64,000 nt of DNA from Nitriliruptoraceae bacterium (GCA_020832455.1 JAFIEQ010000002.1:1-64000); one strand, 5' to 3'. Shown: positions 36,195-43,581, numbered from the stretch's first letter. A program made the numbers and translations. The notes: generated by a model not told the origin, from the letters alone.

Positions 36195-36680
36195 TCACTT
36201 GCGCGACGCGGCCAGCTCGTCGGCCAACAGCTGGTGACGCCACGCCGTCTCGGCTGCACGCCACTTCGCGCTCGCCCGGTGCAGCACCTCGCGTGCCAGG
36301 TCACGTTCGCTGTTCAGTTCGTCCAGGACCTCACGAGCCTTGCGCAGACGCCGAGGGCCCTTGGGGTCGGTGAACATCTGACCGAGCTTGTTCACCATCA
36401 CGGGGCCGGCGTCCTGGGCGGCGCGCTCGGCGAGCGCGGCGGCCTGCCACTGTTCGTCGATCCGCTCGAACGCCGCTGCGGCGATGTCTCGAGCTTCGGC
36501 CAGCTCGACCACTTCGGCGGGCGGTTCGGGGTCGGGGCCGGTGTTGGGGGTGCGTGGCGGGAACGCCTCGTTGTACTCGCGGCTGGTCCACGGTCCGTAG
36601 TGGCCGGAGACCTCGTAGAGCCGGGCCGTGCGTGCGTCGACGTGCGGGTCGACGGGCTGGGTCTTGGTTCGGGTTGCCAT
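36195..36680 (-). CDS. Hypothetical element protein with long helices (161 aa)
   Basis: Soluble protein of 161 residues. The first 50 residues contain aromatic SGHYGPWTSREYNEAF and a Pro-rich linker PPRTPNTGPDPEPP; the rest is predicted helix with many Ala, Glu and Arg (about 55-160), probably coiled coil, broken by PVMVNKLGQMFTDPKGP. ATG 36680 has AGGAG 6 nt upstream. It lies between small phage-like genes. A structural or assembly role is possible but I do not recognise the family. Confidence 0.62.
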   Translation of the reverse strand: MATRTKTQPVDPHVDARTARLYEVSGHYGPWTSREYNEAFPPRTPNTGPDPEPPAEVVELAEARDIAAAAFERIDEQWQAAALAERAAQDAGPVMVNKLGQMFTDPKGPRRLRKAREVLDELNSERDLAREVLHRASAKWRAAETAWRHQLLADELAASRK

Positions 36681-36691
36681 GGTTGCTCCTG

Positions 36692-36907
36692 TCACGCCTG
36701 GGTTCCGACGACGGTCCAGGTGGGCTCGGCCCTGGTGCCGGTGTTGATGTAGAGCACCGCGTTGGTGGCGTCGATCAGCAGTGCCCCGCGGTGTGCGACG
36801 CCGGCCAACGTCTGCTCCTCGGCGACGTTGGACGGTGTCCCGTCCACGGTGTAGGTGCCGACGAGTTCCGACCCCTCGATGATGTTTCCGCCTTCGATGA
36901 CTGCCAT
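36692..36907 (-). CDS. Small phage-like protein (71 aa)
   Basis: A 71-residue protein beginning MAVIEGGNIIEGSELVGTY, beta-rich, with VLYINTGTRAEPTWTVVG at the end. Short beta-rich proteins of this look occur beside prohead proteases in phage head modules (decoration or head-fibre type), but the resemblance is only general. ATG 36907 has GAAGG upstream and it begins 14 nt after the ClpP-like protease gene, so it should be co-expressed with it. Confidence 0.6.
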   Translation of the reverse strand: MAVIEGGNIIEGSELVGTYTVDGTPSNVAEEQTLAGVAHRGALLIDATNAVLYINTGTRAEPTWTVVGTQA

Positions 36908-36921
36908 TGGTGTGCCTTCCG

Positions 36922-37560
36922 TCAGGTGGTTGGGATGCCGTGCGAGGTCGCGACGAACTGCGCGTACAGCGCGGTTCCGTCGACGTTGTCGGTGTGGCGG
37001 GACGGCTCGATGACCTCGTCGGCCAGGCCGGCGGTGACGGCCTGACGGGCGTCGAACCACGTCTCGGCGGCCATGAGCTTCAGGTAGCTCGCGGGGGTGC
37101 GCCCGGACCGGTTCGCGTAGATCTTCGCGATGACGTCGTCCTGGCGGTCGAGCAGCGCCGCGAACGTGCGCATCTCGTCGCCGTCACCCATCGCGAGGCC
37201 CCACGCCCGGTGGATCATCATCTGTGCCCCGCCGAGCATGACGCGCCGGTCGCCCGCCTGGGCGATCACCGACGCGATCGACGCAGCGACACCGGTCACC
37301 CTTGTGGTGACGTGCGCGGGGTGGGCACGCAGCGCGTTGTACAGCGCCACCCCGTCGAACACGTCCCCGCCGGGCGAGTTGATCTCGACCCGGATGCGCG
37401 GCGAGTCGATGGCGTCCAGGTCGCGGGTGAACTCGTCGGAGCCGAGCACCTCGTCGAAGACACGCACGACGGTGGTGTCGGTCTCGGCACGGTTGTGGAT
37501 CGTGTACCACGCGGTGCGAGGTAGGCGGGCGGTGGCCCGGTTGCGGGCGGACAGGTCCAT
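36922..37560 (-). CDS. ClpP-like phage prohead protease
   Basis: Serine protease of 212 residues from the ClpP-related head-maturation group. Substrate-binding strands are RIRVEINSPGGDVFDGVALYNALRAH, the catalytic Ser is in GVAASIASVIAQAG, the His in MMIHRAWG, and a following Asp lies in LLDRQDDVIAKIY; all three triad residues are present. In phages it cleaves scaffold or capsid inside the prohead. Here no capsid gene accompanies it, so it may act on a helper phage's capsid or have another target. ATG 37560. It is flanked by a small head-like gene and an HExxH protein. Confidence 0.85.
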   Translation of the reverse strand: MDLSARNRATARLPRTAWYTIHNRAETDTTVVRVFDEVLGSDEFTRDLDAIDSPRIRVEINSPGGDVFDGVALYNALRAHPAHVTTRVTGVAASIASVIAQAGDRRVMLGGAQMMIHRAWGLAMGDGDEMRTFAALLDRQDDVIAKIYANRSGRTPASYLKLMAAETWFDARQAVTAGLADEVIEPSRHTDNVDGTALYAQFVATSHGIPTT

Positions 37561-37568
37561 CGGGGCTC

Positions 37569-38117
37569 CTAGTTGCGGTTGCGGTGCGCGGCGGCCATGT
37601 ACGCGGCCGCGAACCCGGCCTCGTAGTCGCGGGCGTCGTGCTCGTTGGCGACGTAGCCGTCCAGGTCGACGGGGTCGAGCTGGGCGAGGTGGCGGCACTC
37701 GTGCGCGGCGGTGCGCATCGCCTGACGGACCGGGAGGTCCATGCGGATCAGCACCGCGGGCGGGTCGCCACGTAGGGCCCGGCCGGCCAGGTTGTCCGGC
37801 CCGTCGAACTGCTCGAGCTCGTCGCCGCCGAACTCGTCACGGTGCGCCCGGTCGGCGGCCGTCTCGTGACGGAACCAGCGGACCTCGGGCCGGTCGATGC
37901 CGAGCAGGGACACCACCGCGGAGACGACCGCGCCGACGGCCTGCACGGTGTCGGTGGGGACGATGGGCCGGCCGACCTCGGTGTAGGTAGCGGTGCGGTC
38001 CGAGTAGCCGAGCTGGGACATCGCCTGACGACGGTCGAGGTCGTTGCAGGTGTCGATGAACCGGCGGTACTCGTCGCCGATGATGAACCGGATGTACTCG
38101 TCGTGAGGCTCGATCAT
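37569..38117 (-). CDS. Putative zinc metallopeptidase with HECRH motif
   Basis: Protein of 182 residues. AAHECRHLAQLD near residue 143 is an HExxH zinc motif, and the Glu in ARDYEAGFAAAY about 25 residues on could be the third ligand, a gluzincin-like arrangement. The N-terminus DEYIRFIIGDEYRRFIDTC and a hydrophobic stretch AVGAVVSAVVSLLG near 65 complete it. ATG 38117 overlaps the HTH gene stop, and its own stop is 8 nt before the ClpP-like gene. No family recognised; a peptidase acting in assembly or regulation is plausible. Confidence 0.62.
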   Translation of the reverse strand: MIEPHDEYIRFIIGDEYRRFIDTCNDLDRRQAMSQLGYSDRTATYTEVGRPIVPTDTVQAVGAVVSAVVSLLGIDRPEVRWFRHETAADRAHRDEFGGDELEQFDGPDNLAGRALRGDPPAVLIRMDLPVRQAMRTAAHECRHLAQLDPVDLDGYVANEHDARDYEAGFAAAYMAAAHRNRN

Positions 38118-38509
38118 GCGGCGTTCCTCCGTGCGGCTTCGGCGGTCACCGCGTCGGCGTCGAGCAGCCATCGGCCCGCGGCCTGGACGCCACCGAGGTC
38201 GGGGGCGAGGTTGCGGACCTGGCGTTGCGAGAGGTTGAGCATTCGGGCGGCCTCGGCGATGTCGACGTGTCCGGATGATGCCGAGGCGTCGACCACGGCC
38301 GTTTCCGCGTTGCCGACCACGGAAGTGCGCCATCCTTCGGCGGCCGCGTGCAGCGCGGCGACGGCGGCGAGCATCCGTGCCCGGTCGGGTTCGGGGAGAC
38401 GGTCGAACCGGCCCTGACGGTGTGCGTCGGTCGCGAGCCGGGACAGGATCGCGGCGGGAAGCCCCTCGATGACGGCGCCGTGCCGGATCAGCGGGACCGG
38501 GGCGCTCAT
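38114..38509 (-). CDS. Helix-turn-helix DNA-binding protein of the element
   Basis: A 131-residue protein with a C-terminal excisionase/MerR-like helix-turn-helix: VDIAEAARMLNLSQRQVRNLA followed by a wing GGRWLLDADAVTAEA-like segment (about 82-127). The N-terminal 80 residues are Ala/Arg-rich helices. It may be the element's recombination directionality factor or a repressor. ATG 38509 overlaps the stop of the repeat-rich reading frame upstream, and its stop overlaps the next gene, both by 4 nt. Confidence 0.72.
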   Translation of the reverse strand: MSAPVPLIRHGAVIEGLPAAILSRLATDAHRQGRFDRLPEPDRARMLAAVAALHAAAEGWRTSVVGNAETAVVDASASSGHVDIAEAARMLNLSQRQVRNLAPDLGGVQAAGRWLLDADAVTAEAARRNAA

Positions 38510-38739
38510 CGGTCGCCCTCCCCGTCGTCGCTCGTGCTTCCCACGAGGTCGGTTGCAGGGTTGCTGCGGGGCACCCTCACGAACGGCCCCCCTAAAGGGG
38601 GGCACGTTCGCGTGAGGGTCAGGCGCGTGAGGGTCGTGAGGGTCCCGTGAGGGGTCTCGTGAGGGTGTTGTGGGGCATCGGGCGGTTCCGTGAGGGCACA
38701 CGTCCGAAACGGGTGCGTGAGGGGGTGCGTGAGGGTCAT
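38506..38739 (-). CDS. Repeat-rich small reading frame (77 aa), doubtful
   Basis: A 77-residue frame whose ATG overlaps the stop of the RepA-like ATPase gene and whose stop overlaps the HTH gene start, exactly like its neighbours. The protein is Thr/Leu/Pro/His-rich with TLTTLTRLTLTRT, a direct product of the GTGAGGG repeats on the other strand. It also spans a strong hairpin. It may be a real passenger protein, or non-coding origin DNA that happens to stay open. Confidence 0.35.
   Translation of the reverse strand: MTLTHPLTHPFRTCALTEPPDAPQHPHETPHGTLTTLTRLTLTRTCPPLGGPFVRVPRSNPATDLVGSTSDDGEGDR
38574..38735. repeat. GTGAGGG repeat array with hairpin; candidate iteron origin
   Basis: GTGAGGG occurs in direct orientation at 38612, 38627, 38636, 38647, 38659, 38690, 38717 and 38729, and once inverted at 38574-38580. 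Two more copies lie at 38876 and 38896 inside the ATPase gene and one at 40905 upstream of the primase-polymerase gene. Next to the inverted copy is a hairpin, 38580-38610, with CGAACG and CCCCCC arms, a TAAA loop and one bulged base. Repeats of one short motif next to replication genes are the pattern of plasmid and phage origins. Confidence 0.6.
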
Positions 38740-39797
38740 CCGGCCACCTCAAGCGCGGTCGTGGCAGGCAGGTACAGCGCCGGGATTCCCGCGGCCGGAT
38801 CGCCTTCCCGCTTGCGTGCGAGCTGCCTGCCGGTCAGCCCCTCAAGGCGACGCCGTGCACGCTCCACGTTGGCGCGTGAGGGGTCGGGGTCGCCCGTGAG
38901 GGCCTGGGCCATGGTCCGGGCGGTAATGCCCTTGACGGCGGCGTTGAGGATCGTGAGCGGGTCGGGTTTGTCGACGGTGGAGGTGACCCCGGCGTCGTGG
39001 TCGTGCATGAGCTGCCAAGGGCCGACCAGCTCGGCCGGTTGCTTGAGGTGGGTCAGCTCCACGATGGGGTCTCCGGCCGCACCCCAGAGCAGCACGACCG
39101 ATCCGGCGCCTGCCGTGATCCATGCCGAGCCGTAGACGTCGGCGAGGCCGGTGGGCTTGCGGTTGTCGCCGGATGCTTTGCGTTGGTGGTGGAGGCCCAT
39201 CGTCTCGATGTCGGCGGCGACCAGGTGCTGAAGTGCGACGTTCAGGGCGGATCCGACCTCAGGTTTCTCGAGGCCGGGGGCGACGTCCTTCAGGCTGTCG
39301 ATGACGACCGTGCCGACGCCGTAGTGGTCAGCCATCGACGCGAGCCGTTCCGGGTCGGTGGTCAGGTCGAACGGGAGCGGGCCGCGCCACACGATTAGGT
39401 TCCGGTCGAGCTGGCGCCGGTCCTCCTCGCTGACCATCCGTCGTAGTGACCGGGCTGCCTGCCGTGGCCGGTCCGCCGCGATGTAGAGCGTCGGCCGGTC
39501 GTCGGCCTCGACCGGGAGGCCCAGGAGCTGCCCGTCGAGCACGCCGGCACGTCGGAGCACGGCCTGTTGCCCAAGGGTGGTCTTGCCGACGCCGGGAGGG
39601 CCGCAGACGAGCAGCGGTTCACCCTTGGACCAGATGACGTCGTTCCCGTCGCCCCAGACGGCGGGGACGCCGTCGGGCTGGTCGAGCACGAACGCGCCGC
39701 CGGGCTGGTGGCGGTCGAAGCTCGGCGCTGGTTCCGGGTCGGCGTGGCGCAGGGCTGACGTTGCGAGTTGGTCGAGGTCGAGGGGGGCGGCGCTCAT
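38736..39797 (-). CDS. RepA-like AAA/RecA-fold ATPase (replicative helicase type)
   Basis: ATPase of 353 residues. Walker A GPPGVGKTT is at about 66-74, and Walker B is VGTVVIDSLKD near 160. A RecA/DnaB-like core follows with ETMGLHHQRKASG and GSAWITAGAGSVVLLWG; the C-terminal 80 residues hold a probable DNA-binding winged region. This is the AAA_25/RepA-type ATPase that in plasmids and phages loads or acts as the replicative helicase. ATG 39797 overlaps the stop of the primase-polymerase gene (ATGA), so the two probably work together at the origin. Confidence 0.82.
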   Translation of the reverse strand: MSAAPLDLDQLATSALRHADPEPAPSFDRHQPGGAFVLDQPDGVPAVWGDGNDVIWSKGEPLLVCGPPGVGKTTLGQQAVLRRAGVLDGQLLGLPVEADDRPTLYIAADRPRQAARSLRRMVSEEDRRQLDRNLIVWRGPLPFDLTTDPERLASMADHYGVGTVVIDSLKDVAPGLEKPEVGSALNVALQHLVAADIETMGLHHQRKASGDNRKPTGLADVYGSAWITAGAGSVVLLWGAAGDPIVELTHLKQPAELVGPWQLMHDHDAGVTSTVDKPDPLTILNAAVKGITARTMAQALTGDPDPSRANVERARRRLEGLTGRQLARKREGDPAAGIPALYLPATTALEVAG

Positions 39798-40654
39798 GTT
39801 GCGACCTCCGGCAGCTCGGCCGGTTGGTCGAGCCCTGACCCGAACCCGGATGCGATCGTGCGGGATGCTTCGCCGTTACCGAGCCCGCAGGCTGAGGCCG
39901 CGGCATCGAGCGCAGCGAGTGCGGCATCGGGGTCGAGCGCGCCGGCTGCGGTGAGCTGGCCGAGGCGGAACGCTGCCCGGTTGAGGGTGTGGTTTCGGGT
40001 TCCGGTCGCGGCTGAGGCGACGTCCTCGAGTTCGCCGCGGACCGCTGCGGTCGTCCATGCGGCGAGCCTGCCGGCAACGCCAGACACGGCCGGGGCGACC
40101 GGACGGGCTGGCCGTGGTGCGTCGGCCGGGACGGTCAGTAGGTCGATCCATGCCGGCGGGAGTTCGGGCGGGTCGGGCGGGCCGGGCCACGGTTGGTCTC
40201 GCCACTGGTACGGGGCGTCGTTCACGACCGATGGTGGGGCGAGCACGTAGCCGCCGTCACCTCGCACATCGACTCCCGTGCCGAGCTTCCCTGCTGAGCA
40301 TGGGACGCGGATGCCGGGGTGGCGGTAGTAGCCGTGCATCCCACCTCGAGGGGTGTGGACGGCGACGGCTCGGGGTAGCGGTCCATGCTCACGGACGAGT
40401 TCGTGCATCGTGGGCTCGCCACCAGGGTCGACGTCGATGACGACCAGGCCAGACACGGCACCGGTGGCGATGCCGACGTTGTAGGTCGGGACGGCTTCCC
40501 ACCAGTCGATGATCCGGTCAGGGTCGGTGGTCGCGTCGTGGAACCCGTGGGGGGTGGCGGGGAGCTTCGCGCCGGCGCGGACGGGCAGGACGTTCCATTC
40601 CCAACCTCCGGCGTAGGTCAGGGCGTCGTGCATCGGACCGAGGTGGTCGCTCAT
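39794..40654 (-). CDS. Bifunctional DNA primase/polymerase (Prim-Pol)
   Basis: Archaeal-primase-fold enzyme of 286 residues. The catalytic acidic motif is LVVIDVDPGG near 72-81, the conserved His motif is HTPRGGMHGYY, and GVDVRGDGGYVLAPPS holds the third conserved region. The remaining 110 residues form an Ala-rich helical domain, GTRNHTLNRAAFRLGQL, often found after Prim-Pol. Such enzymes start and extend DNA chains in actinomycete integrative elements and phages. ATG 40654 has GGGGAGGT upstream. It is coupled to the RepA-like ATPase. Confidence 0.88.
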   Translation of the reverse strand: MSDHLGPMHDALTYAGGWEWNVLPVRAGAKLPATPHGFHDATTDPDRIIDWWEAVPTYNVGIATGAVSGLVVIDVDPGGEPTMHELVREHGPLPRAVAVHTPRGGMHGYYRHPGIRVPCSAGKLGTGVDVRGDGGYVLAPPSVVNDAPYQWRDQPWPGPPDPPELPPAWIDLLTVPADAPRPARPVAPAVSGVAGRLAAWTTAAVRGELEDVASAATGTRNHTLNRAAFRLGQLTAAGALDPDAALAALDAAASACGLGNGEASRTIASGFGSGLDQPAELPEVAT

Positions 40655-40986
40655 GGGCGGACCTCCCCGGCGTCGTAGACGTGCGCGACACGGCCCGGGA
40701 ACTGCACGGTGGATCGGATCCGCAGCCACGACGGGCGGACCGCCCCGCCGTTGGCGACCAGCTCGAACAGGACAACGTCGGGTACGACGTCGACGCAGCG
40801 GGTCGCGTCACAGACACGGACGGGGTCGCCGGTTCGGAAGGCCTCGACGGCGGCGGGCTTGAGGTGGTCGGTGCTGAGTCCACGGCCGAGCGGTGACGTA
40901 TCCTGTGAGGGTCGTTCAGCTGCCCGCTGACGGTTTCGGGAGCCACGTCCTGCCGGGGACGTGGCTCTCTGCATGGGGTCGCTCAT
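40651..40986 (-). CDS. Hypothetical element protein (up to 111 aa)
   Basis: Frame overlapping its neighbours by 4 nt on both sides. The first 35 residues are Arg/Ser-rich and span a perfect hairpin (40941-40966) and a GTGAGGG copy, so the real start may lie further in. The later part, KPAAVEAFRTGDPVRVCDATRCVDVVPDV and RIRSTVQFPGRVAHVY, looks like a small beta-rich domain with two cysteines. No family recognised. Confidence 0.55.
   Translation of the reverse strand: MSDPMQRATSPAGRGSRNRQRAAERPSQDTSPLGRGLSTDHLKPAAVEAFRTGDPVRVCDATRCVDVVPDVVLFELVANGGAVRPSWLRIRSTVQFPGRVAHVYDAGEVRP
40941..40966. other. Perfect 10-bp hairpin upstream of the primase-polymerase gene
   Basis: AGCCACGTCC and its complement enclose a 6-nt loop. 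There is no T-run on either strand. It lies in the N-terminal part of a doubtful reading frame and close to a GTGAGGG copy at 40905, so it may be a regulatory element or attenuator for the replication genes. Confidence 0.45.
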
Positions 40987-41198
40987 GTGGTAGCCCCGTT
41001 CCCACGCAGTAGGCGTGCGAGGCGGGTCCGCTGTTCGTCGGTCAGCGGTGGTGCGGCCGCTACGACCTCGCGGACGTGATCCTCCAGGCGCGCAGCGCGT
41101 AGGTCTCGGCGGGCGTCTTCGAGACGTTCGGTGTCACCAGAGTGGTGACGGGACAGAGCGGCAACTCGGGCGCGCTCAGCTCTCCAGGTGGTCGACAT
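40983..41198 (-). CDS. Small charged helical element protein (71 aa)
   Basis: A 71-residue protein, rich in Arg, Ala and Glu: SRHHSGDTERLEDARRDLRA, then a helix EDHVREVVAAAPP and the ending LTDEQRTRLARLLRGNG. Proteins with this last motif are common as small orphan genes in actinobacterial integrative elements and phages; their function is not known to me. It overlaps the next gene by ATGA and lies about 100 bp from the gene near the integrase. Confidence 0.68.
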   Translation of the reverse strand: MSTTWRAERARVAALSRHHSGDTERLEDARRDLRAARLEDHVREVVAAAPPLTDEQRTRLARLLRGNGATT

Positions 41199-41299
41199 CC
41201 TTCAGCCTTGGGACAGGGGTTACCTGCCCCCCGCTGAGGGAGCCTGACGTCGAGGGGGGTGATCGGCGGGCCTCGGCCACCGGCAGCCGCTAAGGGCCG

Positions 41300-41674
41300 C
41301 TATTGCTCGGTGAGCCTAGCATCGGCCGAGACGTCAACCGTGGACGTCCACACGTCCTCCCGCGCCGGCAGGGCGGCGAGAATCGTCGTGGACTTCAGAA
41401 CGACGTCGATCGCGCACGAACGGTCGCGGCAACGGATGCGGACACCCTTCACGAAGCCGTCAGCGTCGCCGGCTGGTGCGTTCATGCTCGACACCGGCGG
41501 CGAGACGGTGGCGTACGAACCGTCCGGGTTGCGCGATTGACCGTGACGGCGCTGAGTGCCGACGCGAACGGCGATGGTGTCGAGCACCATCTCACGGTGA
41601 GTTCCCCCACCGGTGCAGACGACGACGATCTTCCGGATGGGCTCCCGGTCCTTCGCGTTCCGCCTGCGGCTCAC
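41300..41674 (-). CDS. Hypothetical element protein coupled to the integrase (124 aa)
   Basis: Protein of 124 residues starting VSRRRNAKDREPIRKIVVVCTGGGTHREM. A pair of cysteines in RIRCRDRSCAIDVVL suggests a small metal-binding or structural turn, and the first part resembles a zinc-ribbon-like strand order. The GTG at 41674 overlaps the integrase stop (GTGA). Small genes directly behind serine integrases can encode directionality factors; that is only a position-based guess here. Confidence 0.6.
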   Translation of the reverse strand: MSRRRNAKDREPIRKIVVVCTGGGTHREMVLDTIAVRVGTQRRHGQSRNPDGSYATVSPPVSSMNAPAGDADGFVKGVRIRCRDRSCAIDVVLKSTTILAALPAREDVWTSTVDVSADARLTEQ

Positions 41675-43197
41675 GGCTGGCCCTTCCACTCGATGTGGAC
41701 GTCCTCCGGGACGAAACCGGGCCCCTGACGGGTCGGCATGATCTTGACGACGATGCCGAGGACCTCGAGGACGGCACGACGACCCCCTACGTCGAGGGAC
41801 AGCCACGCGGCTGCAGCCTGGTCCCCCACGATGCCGTCGAGGACGTCGGTGCCGCCAGCCGCGGCCGAGAGGATCTGGCGATACTCGGCCTCCGCCTCGT
41901 CGAGTTCAGGACGTAGGCGATCCGTGATGCGTGCGAGCTGCCGGGCGTCGATGCCGCCCTCCGCGTACTGGTCTGCGGCCTGATCCAGGCGGCCGCGGAT
42001 GGTCTCGGCTCGCCCCTGAGCCTCGGCTGCGTCAGCGAGCTCGACCGTGAACGCGTCCGCTGCATCGGGTCGGGACAGACGCTCGACCACGACCGCGCTG
42101 ACCAGCTCATCGACGCGCTCGTCGGAGCGACCAACGCACCCCTCACGGTCGCACACGTACAGCGGGTAGCTCTTGCCTCGTGCCCGCTTGACGACGTGGC
42201 GTAGCTGCGACCCGCACACGCCGCACTCCCCCACGCCGTAGGTGAGCAGGTGCCGCCGCTCGGAGGCGGTGGCGCGAGAGGTGCGCCGGTTGGGGTTGCT
42301 CAGTAGCGCCACGACCTGGTCATGCTTGTCCCGGTCGATGATGGCCGGCCACGCGGCCTCGCCGATGACGACACGATGATGCACGCGCTCGGCGACGTTC
42401 GCGGGTCGCATCGCGAGCTTGCGTACGGTCGAGTTCAGCCAACGAGGGTGGCCGTCCGAGCGGTCGCCCTGGGGGGCCGGTTTCCCCGCCCTGAGAGCGA
42501 GGTGGTGTCTCGGTGTCGGGAGGCCGCGGGCGTTCAGGTCGTCGCGGACCTTGCTCAGCGACTCGCCACCGAGAAGCCGGTCCACGATCTCCCGGACGAC
42601 CCCGGCGGCTTCCGGGTCCACCTCGTCGTGCCACTCGATGACCTCGCCGGCAGCGTTGCGCTCACGGATGCGCCGCCACCCGTACAGCACGTGGCCGGCA
42701 GCCTTGCCGTCGCGGGCACGCTGTAGCGCGGCGCGGGCCACACGTTCGCCCTTGACGTCGGACTCCATCGAGTCGAACGCTCCCAGCAGGTCGGCCATCC
42801 CGCGACCGTAGGCGGATGCGAGGTCGAGGTCGGGGCCCTTCACGGCGACGAGCGACACCCGGGCGGCGGCGAGACGGCGGATGATGGCGCCGCGGTCCTC
42901 CCGGTCGCGGACGACACGGGAGGTGTGCCAGCACACGATCCGGTCGAACCCGCCCGCGTCGGCATCGTTGAGCAGCTGCAGGTACCCGGGACGCTCGCGG
43001 CGGGGCGACCCGTTGCCGCTGTAGCCGTGGAAGGCCGACACGTCGTTGTCGACGTACTCGCCTACGACGTCCCACCCGCGCCCCTCGGCCAGCGCACGGC
43101 CGTCCTCGAGCTGTCGGCGGACGCCGGCCTCCGTGCCGAGGTCGTCCTCGCTGATGCGGGCGTACAGGGCGCATCGGGGGGTGGTGTTCGTGGCCAC
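41671..43197 (-). CDS. Large serine recombinase (element integrase)
   Basis: Site-specific recombinase of 508 residues. The catalytic serine is Ser16 in LYARISED. The resolvase-like domain (1-150) continues with RIVCWHTSRVVRDREDRGA and FDSMESDVKGERVA. The recombinase domain follows, then a zinc ribbon, GECGVCGSQLRHVV with YVCDREGCVGR, and a coiled coil near 400-450. GTG 43197 has GGAG 6 nt upstream; a TTG at 43236 is less likely. It reads away from attR, 66 bp distant, as is usual. It would insert the element into the metallo-hydrolase gene. Confidence 0.93.
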   Translation of the reverse strand: MATNTTPRCALYARISEDDLGTEAGVRRQLEDGRALAEGRGWDVVGEYVDNDVSAFHGYSGNGSPRRERPGYLQLLNDADAGGFDRIVCWHTSRVVRDREDRGAIIRRLAAARVSLVAVKGPDLDLASAYGRGMADLLGAFDSMESDVKGERVARAALQRARDGKAAGHVLYGWRRIRERNAAGEVIEWHDEVDPEAAGVVREIVDRLLGGESLSKVRDDLNARGLPTPRHHLALRAGKPAPQGDRSDGHPRWLNSTVRKLAMRPANVAERVHHRVVIGEAAWPAIIDRDKHDQVVALLSNPNRRTSRATASERRHLLTYGVGECGVCGSQLRHVVKRARGKSYPLYVCDREGCVGRSDERVDELVSAVVVERLSRPDAADAFTVELADAAEAQGRAETIRGRLDQAADQYAEGGIDARQLARITDRLRPELDEAEAEYRQILSAAAGGTDVLDGIVGDQAAAAWLSLDVGGRRAVLEVLGIVVKIMPTRQGPGFVPEDVHIEWKGQP

Positions 43198-43262
43198 GGC
43201 CGCTCCGCTCTCGAGATCAGGGCTTGACCGTAGCAAGTGTTGTCCGTAGCGTGCCGTAGGTA

Positions 43263-43279
43263 TTCCCCGGCGGTCACGG
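43263..43279. other. Right attachment site (attR core)
   Basis: Second copy of TTCCCCGGCGGTCACGG. On its element side CCGTAG occurs three times (43228, 43244, 43254), which may be integrase-binding repeats of the attP arm. To the right the original host codons continue in frame. Confidence 0.8.
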
Positions 43280-43445
43280 CAAGACCGCGGACGAGACCGA
43301 GCACCACCGGATCATGGACGGACTCGAGGCGCAGATCTTCGGCCGGCTCCCCGACCACACCTGGGTCTACCCCGGTCACGGTGACGACACGACCCTGGGC
43401 GCCGAACGTCCCCACCTGCCGGAGTGGCGCGAACGCGGCTGGTGA
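43263..43445 (+). pseudogene. Displaced original 3' end of the metallo-hydrolase gene
   Basis: The 61 codons (with TGA at 43443-43445) are open and align end-to-end with the tail now fused to the host gene: 43 of the last 54 residues are the same, and almost all differences are in the first dozen. Both end in WRERGW. It has no start or ribosome binding site, so it is a silent remnant cut off by the integration. Absence of stops or shifts suggests the insertion is not old, or that the piece is still exchanged on excision. Confidence 0.85.
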
Positions 43446-43581
43446 GCGGGCGCCGCCGGGAACACGTCCGTCGTCGCTGGATCGGCGGGATCGGCGGCCG
43501 GGACCGCGGCATCGAGGCCGGCTGGGTCCGTCGGCACCGGTCGCGGTCCTGCCGGGGAGGTGTCAGCAGGTCCGTGCGTCG

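Larger units (their letters stand above)
34531..43279. mobile_element. Serine-integrase integrative element (phage-satellite-like), about 8.7 kb
   Basis: Bounded by 17-bp direct repeats within a host metallo-hydrolase gene. From the right it encodes a large serine integrase, a small protein, two short proteins, a primase-polymerase, a RepA-like ATPase, a repeat-rich reading frame, an HTH protein, an HExxH protein, a ClpP-like prohead protease, small phage-like proteins, a WhiB regulator and two short plus-strand genes. Most minus-strand genes overlap by 4 nt. No terminase, portal, major capsid, tail, lysis or conjugation gene can be recognised. The left arm ends in a replacement tail for the disrupted host gene. 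Confidence 0.88.

Noticed and set aside
43198-43236. TTG start at 43236 for the integrase
   Set aside because: It lacks a good ribosome binding site, while GTG 43197 has GGAG 6 nt upstream and gives a normal N-terminus.
34531-43279. Conjugative element (AICE type)
   Set aside because: Prim-Pol is typical of such elements, but no FtsK-like Tra protein, Spd proteins or tyrosine integrase is present.
43263-43445. Second metallo-hydrolase gene
   Set aside because: It covers only the last 60 codons, has no start or ribosome binding site, and is explained as the displaced tail.
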